Source of the DNA: Ehretia macrophylla
Lineage: Eukaryota > Streptophyta > Magnoliopsida > Boraginales > Ehretiaceae
NCBI GenBank assembly: GCA_037974665.1
Contig: CM075771.1
Location: forward strand, 17,457,425-17,521,424
Direction of reading: 5' to 3'
DNA: 64,000 nt
The notes beneath the pieces are model-generated. The model did no database searches. It had not been told where the DNA came from and saw nothing but the letters and a program-made list of their open reading frames with translations. Below are positions 9,304-18,587 of this stretch, in pieces. Position numbers and translations under genes: made by a program. Position 1 is the stretch's first letter; each line of letters starts with the position of its first letter.

Positions 9304-10183
9304 GCACTTACGTCCATACAATGCCTCAAATGGGGCCATCCCGATAGTGGCATGGTAACTATTATTATAAGCGAACTCCGCTAGAGACATATATTTCTCC
9401 CAACCTTTTCCGAAATCTAAAACACACGCCCTCAGCATATCCTCCAGAATCTGAATAGTTCTCTCCAATTGTCCGTCAGTCTGAGGGTGATAAGCCATGC
9501 TGAAACTCAACTTCGTTCCCAAAGCTTCTTGCAATCTCTTCCCAAAATCGGGAAGTAAAATGAGGATCCCTATCCGACACAATACTCACAGGCATCCCGT
9601 GCAATCTTACAATCTCCGCTACATATATATCTCCCAATTTCTCAGGATTATGCTCCTTGTTTATCGGTAAAAAGTGCGCCGACTTAGTCAATCTATCCAC
9701 TATGACCCAAATGGCGTCATGACCCTTTTGTGACCTGGGCAGGTCCATAACAAAGTCCATAGTTATATGTTCCCATTTCCATTGAGGAATCTTCAATGGC
9801 TGAAGTAAACCTGCGGGTCGTTGATGTTCCGCTTTGACTATCTGACAAGTCAAACACCGTGCCACAAACTCCGCAATCTCTCTTATCATGTTATTCCACC
9901 AATAGTGTTGCTTCAAATCCCAGTACATCTTTGTTCCGCCAGGGTGAATAGTATATCTTGAATTATGGGTTTCTTCAAGAATCTTCTTTCTCAGCTCCAG
10001 CTCATTGGGAACACAAATTTGATTCCTAAACCTCCAAATACCATCATCATGAAACATGAAATTTGTGTTGCTTTCTTTAATCTTCTGAAATTGTTGGTCT
10101 TTCTGTTAAGCCTCTCGTAACTCAGATAACAAGGTTGATTGAACTTGCGTAGTGGCAAAAAGTAACCCTTGCCTCAAGTTGAG
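9301..10183 (-). pseudogene. pol: integrase zinc-binding and catalytic core, frameshifted
   Basis: From 10057 the frame shows the HHCC zinc-binding module (H at residues 31 and 38, C at 68 and 71, in VARCLTC). The RNase-H-fold core follows, with aspartates in ITMDFV (residue 101) and VSDRDP (residue 162). The third acidic residue, in TDGQLERTIQ, is encoded at about 9465-9463 in a different frame. A single-base shift near 9541-9546 separates the two. Spacing between the second D and the E is 35 residues, as in the family. The core ends in FEALYGRKC and a stop at 9303-9301. A further stop lies at 10108-10106 in the linker preceding the zinc module. Integrase would insert the cDNA; this copy is dead. 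Confidence 0.93.
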
Positions 10184-10549
10184 TTTCGAATACACTTTAG
10201 CTCATTGAAGTTGATCAAACAACTCGTCGATCAGTGGAAGTGGGTATTTATTCTTGACAGTCACTTGGTTCAGTCCTTGGTAATCGATGCATAGCCTCAA
10301 CGTTCCGTCTTTCTTCTTCACAAACAAAACTGGTGCACCCCACGATGAAGAATTTGGTTGAACAAACTCCTTCTTCAACAATCCTTCCAATTGGTCCTTC
10401 AATTCTTGTAGCTCGGCCGGTGCCATACGATAGGGAGCTTTAGATATTGGCTGGGTGCCAAGCAGTAGCTCTATAACAAACTCGATCTCCCGATTTAGGG
10501 GTAAACCGGGCAATTCTTCTGGAAACACATCCACATAGTCTTTGATCAC
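10184..10549 (-). pseudogene. pol: reverse transcriptase, N-terminal fragment
   Basis: Starts in the segment [12 protein letters not shown] that precedes RT in gypsy elements, and continues through [16 protein letters not shown] and [20 protein letters not shown] (fingers and palm start). A stop TGA lies at 10204-10202, after FDQLQ. The frame then passes KVYSK and at about 10184 jumps to sequence that belongs just before integrase. The palm with the catalytic YxDD box, thumb, connection and RNase H are absent. The reading frame before and after the junction is the same, so the deletion is in-frame. No catalytic RT can be made. Confidence 0.92.
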
Positions 10550-10553
10550 TGCA

Positions 10554-11159
10554 TCTCCTCCAACTTAGCTTTATCCGACGGCTTGTTGATGAGGTAAGCT
10601 AAGTATCCGCTACACCCTTTTCTCAAGGACTTCACTGCTTTCGTAGATGAAATGATAGAACTCCCGGTGAAATCTCTTCAACCCATTACCTCCAGTATTG
10701 GTTGACCAAGTACCCGGAATGTTATAATCTTCGTCCAGCAATCTAGTTGGACATGGTGTTTTACCAGCTAGTCTATCCCTAAAATGACTTCAAAGTCTCG
10801 AAAAGGTAATACAATAAGATTGGCTGAGAATTCCCTATCCTTAATTTGGATTTTACATGCTTTACAAGCTGAGCTAGTAACGAGTTTAGAACCCATCGTA
10901 GTACCAACTTCTACTTCGTATGGCAAACATACAACTTTCAGTTTTACACGTTGTACACACAAGGGAGTAATAAATGAATGAGTAACACCCGGATCAATTA
11001 GCACCCTAACAGGTTGATTCAGTATGAAGAATGTACCTTCAACAACAACAATCTCATCTGGAATCTCCTCGCACTCAATAGCATAGGCTCGAGCCTGAAC
11101 TCTAGGAACTGGAGTCTTGCCTCTAACAGCTGGTTTACCCTGATTCTGTCCTGCCTGCC
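10554..11159 (-). pseudogene. pol: aspartic protease and protease-RT linker
   Basis: The retropepsin-like segment holds VRVLIDPGVTHSFI at about 11013-10972. The catalytic triplet, normally D-S/T-G, is D-P-G here (D codon at 10995-10993), which should destroy activity. The frame runs to FEVILGID and a stop at 10770-10768, where the family has a tryptophan. The linker to RT remains recognisable (FRVLGQPILEVMG, CSGYLAYLINKPSDKA) down to a frameshift near 10553. The protease normally matures the Gag-Pol polyprotein. Confidence 0.88.
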
Positions 11160-12181
11160 GTTTAGGGCAATCCTTGATCTGATGCTGATCACTGCCACAT
11201 CTCATACATCGTCCTGACTTCTTCCAGCATTAGGCCTTGGTATGACCCTTCTTGTCACAGTAAGAACAGTTGACAGACTGAGTAGCAGGTGAACTACCTA
11301 TGGATTCGCGGGTGGAAGAGGCTGATGGCACTTTCGTTGGGCCACGGTTATTCACTGGTCTGTTCTGTCTCTGGCCCTGATTACGACTCTAACTATGGAA
11401 TTTCCTCTACTGACCTGGAGACTGGTATGGTTTCTTGTTCGGATGACTCGAACCGGCTCTATCAAGTTTCATCTTCTCAACTCGGGAAGCAACAGCAAAG
11501 AGAGCAGAATAGGTATCGAAGTCATGAGAAGCCAACTGGTCCTGAATCTCTGAACTCAATCTAGTCGTAAATTTCCACATCTTCGCCTCCGACGTACTGA
11601 CCATATATTGAGCATAACGGGAAAGTCGGTCAAAATGAGCCTTGTACTGGGCCACCGTCATGTTACCCTGGGTCTAGTGCATGAACTCCTCAATTCTCCT
11701 CTGCTTGGAAACTGCAGGTACATATTTCTCCTTGAATGCCTTAACGAAATTACCCCACAAGCGAGGTATCTGATCAGTTTCCCACAGTGCCTCCGCAGTG
11801 TGCACCAATGTTCAGCATCCCCGTGCAACAGAAACACAACAAACTCCACCTTCTCTTCATCAGTATAGTCAAGTGGCTTGAAAATCTTCTCGACCTCAGA
11901 CAGCCAAGCCTTTGCTTTCTCATCATTAGCTTCCCCGTGGAATTTGGAGGGGCGAAAGTCAAGAAACTCCCTCATTCTGCTATGTCTCCCATGGTTACCA
12001 TCATTCCTGTTGTTGTTGTTGTTGGCTTCACGTGCATCTTGACGTTCCATCACTCGTGATACGCGATCCAGGCATTTGCCATCATGTTAAACATAGCTAT
12101 GCCGAGATTAGTTTGATAAGCATCATCGGTCTCTTGAGATTCACCGCTCCTATTAGTAGTGCAGGTACTAGGGCCAGCCAT
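11160..12181 (-). pseudogene. gag: capsid and tandem zinc knuckles, degenerate
   Basis: The likely start is ATG at 12181-12179 (MAGPSTC). A frameshift near 12075 leads into the frame beginning MERQDAREANNNNN, an asparagine-rich stretch. The Retrotrans_gag core follows (KAKAWLSEVEKIF, then EEKVEFVVFLLHGDAEHW). A second frameshift near 11790 and a stop at 11676-11674 precede NMTVAQYKAHFDRLSRYAQY. After stops at 11409-11407 and about 11393 there are two CX2CX4HX4C zinc knuckles. The first (CSYCDKKGH) has a stop at 11232-11230 just before its last cysteine. The second (CMRCGSDQHQIKDC, 11208-11167) is intact. Gag would form the particle and package RNA. Confidence 0.9.
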
Positions 12182-12425
12182 CTATAGGCACAGATTACGA
12201 TGCATAATTTATTGAAGTATGACAAATAAGAATTTAATGCATAAGATATGCAACATAACATAGATACATAATTCTAGAAACAATTAAGACATGTTAATCA
12301 CTTAAGCACATAAAACATAGAAGGCAAATTTAACATTATCACACAACAACATATAGACAAGTCATCCTAATCATCCTAGGACTCTACCGATGGTTCGAGA
12401 GTTAAACCCGGCTTAAGCAATCTAA
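12182..12425 (-). other. Retrotransposon leader between primer binding site and gag
   Basis: AT-rich, about 244 bp, with no open frame of note. It lies between the primer binding site and the gag start, where packaging signals reside in related elements. No specific signal is recognised. Confidence 0.6.
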
Positions 12426-12437
12426 GCTCTGATACCA
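12426..12437 (-). other. Primer binding site, initiator Met tRNA
   Basis: Minus strand TGGTATCAGAGC, the standard plant primer binding site complementary to the 3' end of tRNA-iMet. It lies 11 nt inside the LTR end at 12449, a spacing seen in many Tekay-type elements. It fixes the element's orientation. Confidence 0.95.
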
Positions 12438-12952
12438 TTCTTATAAGGTGTCACGCCCCAACCCGGCCTATAAGGATAGACTAGGGTGTGATCTAAACAT
12501 TCAAGTCTTGTCTCGTACTTAATCGTTCATGAAAATTTAACACTTAATGTTTAGCCTAAACTCCAAAAATTTTCGGAAAACTGGCAGCATAACGGCTGTA
12601 ATTGGGCTCTTGGTTCGACCTAATCCTCTAAACGCCTCAAATTTTCCAATCTCAATTTTATTTCCAACTAGGATTATTATTTACCATCAATTGAAACGCC
12701 TACTAACTATATGTCACGTTTGATTAATAACCTAGCATGATACTTTGTCTCGTTTGTTTGTTAATCCTCGTTATAAAGTACTTGTTGATCTTAGCTTAAT
12801 AGCGAGTACCTGCTTAAGATTGGATAGGTTCATTTACTTAGTCCTTACCTGATACATCATAATCCTATGATAGATACTAGTAGTAATAATAGCAAAACGA
12901 TCATAGTAGTGTCTAGTATCTGTCTAGTTAATATCAGTACAAACCAAAATTA

Positions 12953-12975
12953 GACCCCAAATTACAACGGGGGTC
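12953..12975 (-). other. LTR stem-loop, 5' LTR copy
   Basis: GACCCC and GGGGGTC pair around AAATTACAAC, identical to the copy at 1720-1742. Confidence 0.55.
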
Positions 12976-13072
12976 TTTTACAATACAACATTGAGCAACA
13001 TAAAAAAAAAAGGTCTTCAAGTAGCATAGTTCACAAATAGCCATAATCACGCAAGACACATAGGACATACAA

Positions 13073-13350
13073 TCACTCCAAGGAATCATTGTTAGGCACA
13101 TCGTCCTCAGGTACCTGTTCTTGATCTTCTTCACCTGAGATGATAAAAGAGGGTGAGTCCTTATGAACTCAGCGAGGGGGAACGAGAAATAGGTTTTGAA
13201 ACTCATTTTCCGGTTCAACTTATGAAAATCCTTTTGCAAGCATGAATATAACACAATTAAGTACATAACAATAATATAAAGTAAAGGAACACAATTACCA
13301 GTCTTTCCTCCCCGAGGTCCTCTAGGAACCAAGCGAGAGTACTTATACAT
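13073..13350 (-). other. Putative split reading frame in LTR (5' LTR copy)
   Basis: ATG-started 52-nt part 13350-13299, GT at 13298, 164-nt interval, AG at 13136-13135, then an acidic 62-nt part 13134-13073 with stop TGA. The downstream part differs from the host 3' LTR copy by only one residue (N for D near the end). Confidence 0.4.
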
Positions 13351-13399
13351 ATAGAAAAAGGATACGGTGAGCTTTTGCTCTCAGTTGTTGCGGCCGACT

Positions 13400-13609
13400 T
13401 CAAATCATCCCCTTAACACGCCAAGTGGGTGTACTCCGGATGTACCCCGAAATCCTATGACCCAACTCTCCGAGGAAGTCTAGCCCCCAAGCGAGAGAGG
13501 GAATTGGACAATGGTAGTCACGGTTGCACCAGCACGCCCGATGCCGCCCGGTGTGCATGAACGCTACCACGCCAGAATGAAAGGTTGCAACCTTGTATGC
13601 AATGCACAT
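13400..13609 (-). other. GC-rich 69-codon LTR reading frame (5' LTR copy)
   Basis: Open frame of 69 codons beginning MCIAYKVATF and ending STPTWRVKGMI. It has the same length as those at 32263-32054 and 44211-44002. The host 3' LTR copy has lost it through a TGA at a tryptophan position. No recognised domain; coding status doubtful. Confidence 0.3.
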
Positions 13610-14403
13610 TTATGACATTTAATATATCACATTAGGAGGACAACAAAGTAGGTTGCCTCCGGACAGTCATAAGATTGCACATTGACAAGTAAATAAGCAA
13701 GGCACGAATAGACAAGTAATTTCACTTGAAAAGCATATGGAGTTATATGAACATTAAACGGGCAGCCACATGTAATGCACGTAAATCAGGTCATATAACT
13801 CATTTCAACGTCCACGTAATCAAATAATAAGGTTATTCAACATGCAACAACAATCTACGTGGTTCGGATGCAAGAAAGGCCTATTTGTCAACATGCAACG
13901 AATCAAAATCACTCGATATTCAAAGGATCAACACTTAGCAAGTTCGCCTAGTCACTAGGGTTTTCATTTTGTGCTTACTCGTGCGATTAAGCCCCAAGTC
14001 AACTCAAAGTCAATCTCAAGCCATACATCAATTCATTCAAACATCCCCAAGTATTCAAAACAGTCCACACAACATCCCAAAGCCACAATCCCAAGCATTA
14101 ATTCAACAAGAGAAGTTACAACAATTTTTCTAAGCATAACACTAAGTGAAACCCTTACTGCAATAGGCTGTTTTCTCACAATAATTAAGACAAGCAAACA
14201 ATCTCCAATCCCAGTGAATAAGATGTAAAATTAAAGCTTAAGAAGTGAACTAAAATCAGAAACAAACCTTGCATCATTTAAAGTTCGAGGTCAATAGTTA
14301 TAGCCAAAACAGTGGGATTGCACAAAACTGTACAGATTTGCACACATTTCGATAATTGTCGTTTTTGAGGTCATTAGGGTCAGATTTAGCCTCAGTCCAT
14401 TTC

Positions 14404-14408
14404 GCTTC
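14404..14408. repeat. Possible target-site duplication GCTTC, right copy
   Basis: Matches 1211-1215. The adjoining LTR end is truncated and every monomer contains CTTCGCTTCACG, so this may be a coincidence of a deletion end-point with TTC microhomology. Confidence 0.5.
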
Positions 14409-15166
14409 ACGTAGAGGCTGGGCCCACAAACCGAGGGCGTGGGGCTTAGGATCAGGTCTCCATCGCTCCGGTGCCCATAACTTTTGATCCGTAAGGAGTT
14501 ACGTGGCACACAACATACCGTTGCAAAGCTCTCTAAGAGCTCTACGATGGGGGCAGAAAGCCTTGCTTTGCTGTGCCTATTCTCGGAGCCCAAAATCTAA
14601 CGTTTTCATCAGTTTCGGGATACTTTTCTTCTTTTGCGCTGTTTTTCCATCCTGGATCGTATGTCATGAGCAGCGAAACGGGCGACAACTTAATCCATCA
14701 CATTTCTATTACCGAATCCTACGCCTCTTTGGGAAAGAGAACTTCGGTTCACGTAGAGGCTGGGCCCGCAAACCGAGGGCGTGGGGCTTAGGACCAGGTC
14801 TCTGTCGCTTCGGTGCCCATAGCTTTTGATCCATAAGGAGTTACGCTACGCACAGTATACCGTTGGAAAGCTCTTCGAGAGCTCTACGATAGGAGGAGCA
14901 AGCCTGCTCGGCTGCGCTTGTTTTCAGATCCCAAAATCGAATGTTTTCATTAGTTTTTGGAAACTTTTCTTCATTTTGCGCTGTTTTTCCATCCCGGATC
15001 GTACGTCGTGAGCCGTGAAAAGGACGACAACCTATTCCATCACATTTATATTACCGAATCCCATGCCACCTTGGGCAAGATAACTTTGCTTCACGTAGAG
15101 GCTGGACCCGCAAACTAAGGCGTGGGGCTTAGGACCAGGTCTCCGTCGCACTGGTGCCCTTAACTT

Positions 15167-15639
15167 TTGATCCGTAAGGAGTTACGCGGCGCACAGCATA
15201 TCGTTGGAAAGCTCACCGAGAGCTCTATGACGGGGGCACCGAGCTTGCTCGGCTGCACCTATTTTTGGAACCCGAAATCAAACTTTTTCATCAGTTTTGG
15301 GACACTTTTATTCTTTTGCGCTATTTTCCGGCCTGGATCGTACGTTCTCTAAGAGCTCTACGATGGGGGCAGAAAACCTACTTGGCTGCCCCTGTTTTTG
15401 GTGCCCAAAATCGAACGTTTTCATCAGTTTCAGGACACTTTCTCCTTTTGCGCTGTTTTTCTGTCCCGGATCGTACGTCGTGTGCCGCTAAAAGGACGAC
15501 AAGCTAATCCATCACATTTCTATTACCGAATCTCACGCCACTTTGGGTAAGACAACTTCGCTTCACGTAGAGGCTGGGCACGCAAACTGAGGGCGTGGGG
15601 CTTAGGACCAGGTCTCCGTCACTCCGGTGGCCCTAACTT
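15167..15639 (+). repeat. Fused, internally deleted satellite monomer pair
   Basis: Landmark spacing is 473 instead of 682 bp. At about 15345 GATCGTACG is joined directly to TCTCTAAGAGCTC, which removes about 209 bp spanning the end of one monomer and the start of the next. Confidence 0.85.
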
Positions 15640-18362
15640 TTGATCCGTAAGGAGTTACGCGGCGCACAGCAAACCCTTGGAAAGCTCTCCGAGAGCTCTA
15701 CGACGGGGGCACCAAGCATGCTCGGTTGCGCCTATTTTCTGAGCCCAAAATCAAACATTTTCATCAGTTTCGCGATACTTTTCTTCTTTTGCGCTGTTTT
15801 TCTGTCCCGGATCGTACTTCGTGAGCCGCGAAAAGGATGACAACCTAATCCATCACATTTCTATTACCGAATCACGTGGTACCTTGGGCAAGACAACTTC
15901 ACTTCACATAGAGACTGGGCCTGCAAATAGAGGGCATGGGGCTTGTGACCAGGTACCCGTCGTTCCGGTGCCCATAACTTTTGATCTGTAAGGAGTTACG
16001 CGGCGCACAGCAAACCGTTGGAAAGCTCTCCGAGAGCTCTACGACTGGGACAGCATGCTTGCTCGACTACGCCTTTTTTCGGAGCCCAAAATCGAATGTT
16101 TTCATCAGTTTTGGGACACTTTTGTCTTTTGCGCTGTTTTCCGGCTTGGATCGTACGTTGTGAGCCGCGAAAAGGACGACAACCTAATTCATCACATTTC
16201 TATTACCAAATCCCATGCCACTTTGGTCAAGACAACATCGCTTCCTGTAGAGGCTGGGGCCGCAAACCGAGGGCGTGGGGCTTAGGACCAGGTCTCCGTC
16301 GCTCCGGTACCCATAACTTTTGATCCGTAAGGAGTTACGCGGCGCATAACATATTGTTGGAAAGTTCTTCGAGAGCTCTATGACGGGGACATTCAGCCTA
16401 CCCAGCTGCGCCAGTTTTTGGCGCCCAAAATCGAACGTTTTCATCTGTTTCTGGATACTTTTCTTCTTTTGCGCTTTTTTCCGTCCCGGATCATACGTCG
16501 TGAGCCGCAAAAAGGACGACAAGCTAATCCATCACATTTCTATTACCGAATCCTATGGTACCTTGGGCAAGTCAACTTCGCTTCACGTAGAGGCTGGGCC
16601 CGAAAACCAAGGGCGTAGGGCTAAGGACCAGGTCTCCGTCGCTCTGGTGCCCATCACTTTTGATCCGTAAAGAGTTACGCGGTGCACAACATAACGTTGG
16701 AAAGATCTTCGAGAGCTCTACGACGGGGGCAGCAAGCCTGCTCGGCTGCGCCTATTTTTGGAGTCCAAAATCGAACGTTTTCATCAGTTTCGGCATAGTT
16801 TTCATGTTTTGCGTTGTTTTTCCATCACGGATCGTACGTCGTGAGCCGCGAATTGGACGACAACCAAATCCATCACATTTCTATTACAGAATCCCACACC
16901 ACCTTGGGGAAGATAACTTCGGTTCACGTAGAGGCTGGACCCACAAATCGAGGGTGTGGGGCTTGGGACCAGGTCTTCGTCGCTCTGGTGCCCATAACTT
17001 TTGATCCGTAAGGAGTTACGCAGTGCACATCATACCGTTGGAAAGCTCTCCGAGAGCTCTGCGATGCGGATAGCAAGACTGCTCGGCTGCGCCTATTTTC
17101 GCTACAAAAAATTCAAAGTTTTCATCAGTTTCAGGACACTTTTCTTCTTTTACACTGTTTTTCCATCCCGGATCGTGCGTAGTAACCCTCGAAAAGAACA
17201 ACAACCTAATCCATCACATTTCTATTACCGAATACCACGCCGCCTTGGGCAAGATAACTTCTCTTCACGTAGAGGCTGGGCCCGCAAACCGATGGCGTGG
17301 GGCTTCGGACTAGGTTTCCATCGCTCCGGTGCCCATAACTTTTGATCCGTAAGGAGTTATGCAGCGCACAACATACCGTTGGAAAGCTCTCTGAGAGCTC
17401 TATGACTGGGGCAGGAAGCCTGATCGTCTGCGCCTGTTTATGGAGCCAAACTTGAACGTTTCCATCAGTTTCTGGACACTTTTCTTGTTTTACGCTGTTT
17501 TTCCATCCCGGATCGTATGTCGTGAGCCGCTAAATTGACGACAACCTAATCCATCACATTTCTATTATCGAATTCTACGGCACTTTGGGCAAGACAACTT
17601 CGCTTCACATAGAGGCTGGGCCTGCAAACCGAGGGCGTGGGGCTTAGGACCAGGTCTCTGTTTCTCTGTTGCCCATAACTTTTGATCCGTAAGTAGTTAC
17701 GCGGCATACAACATACCGTTGGAAAGTACTCCGAGAGCTTTAAGACGTGGGCAGCATGCCTGCTCGGCTGCACCTATTTTTTGAGCCCAAAATCAAACAT
17801 TTTCATTAGTTTCTGGATACTTTTTTATTTTTACGCTATTTTTCTATCCCGGATCGTACATCGTGAGCCGTGCTAAGGACGGCAAGCTAATCCATTACAT
17901 TTCTATTTCTAAATCCCACGGCACCTTGGGCAAGACAACTTCGCTTCACATAGAGGCTGGGCCCGCAAACCGAGGGCGTAGGGCTTATGACCAAGAATAC
18001 ATCGCTCCGGTGCCCGTAACTTTTGATCCGTAAGGAGTTACGCGGCGCACAACATACCGTTGGAAAGCACTACGAGAGCTCTACGACGTTCGCTGCAAGT
18101 GTGCTTGGCTGCGCCTATTTTCGGAGCACAAAATCAAACGTTTTCATCAGTTTTGGGACTCGTTTCTTCTTTTGCGCTATTTTTTCATCCCGGATCGTAC
18201 GTCTTGAGCCGCAAAAAGGACGACAACCTAATCCATCACATTTCTATTACCGAATCCTACGCCACCTTGGGCAAGAAACTTTACTTCCCGGAGAGGCTGG
18301 GTCCGCAAACCGAGGGCATAGGGCTTAGGACCAGGTCTTCGTCGCTCTGGTGCACATAACTT

Positions 18363-18587
18363 TTGATCCGTAAGGAGTACTCGGCACACAGCATACCGTT
18401 GGAATGCTCTTTGAGAGCTCTACGATGGGGGCAGAAAACCTGCTTGGCTGCACCTAATTTTGGTGCCCAAAATAACGTTTTCATCAGTTTAGGGACAAGA
18501 AAACTTCGCTTCATGTAGAGGCTGGGCCCGCAAACCGAGGGAGTGGGGCTTAAGACCAGGTCTCCGTGGCTCCGGTGCCCGTAACTT
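18363..18587 (+). repeat. Shortened satellite monomer (225 bp)
   Basis: Near 18495 GTTTAGGGAC is joined to AAGAAAACTTCGC, removing about 116 bp of the AT-rich middle of the monomer. Confidence 0.85.

Larger units (their letters stand above)
1216..14403 (-). mobile_element. Degenerate Ty3/gypsy (Tekay/Del-like chromovirus) retrotransposon with a nested solo LTR
   Basis: Read on the minus strand, the order is truncated 5' LTR (14403-12449), primer binding site (12437-12426), leader, gag, protease, partial reverse transcriptase, integrase, chromodomain, polypurine tract (8680-8668) and 3' LTR (8667-6912 and 3029-1216). LTR ends are TG...CA: TGTGAGGCCC at the 5' end of the sense strand and GGCGTGACA at its 3' end. 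The gag-protease-RT-integrase order with a C-terminal chromodomain defines a chromovirus. The GPF module, the chromodomain wording and the polypurine tract context point to the Tekay/Del group. The internal region is only 3781 bp because most of RT and all of RNase H are missing. All genes are broken, so the copy is non-autonomous. A hand comparison of the first 300 bp of the two LTRs shows roughly 15 differences, which suggests an insertion of moderate age. Confidence 0.93.
12449..14403 (-). mobile_element. 5' LTR, truncated
   Basis: Begins on the plus strand with TGTCACGCCCC and follows 1216-3029 closely, then continues to the equivalent of 7105, where it stops at GTCCATTTC. About 1.6 kb of the outer (U3, promoter) end is missing. 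Satellite resumes immediately as GCTTCACGTAG. It also lacks 51 bp near 13912, with CAC shared at both ends of the gap. Without U3 the copy has no 5' promoter. Confidence 0.92.
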
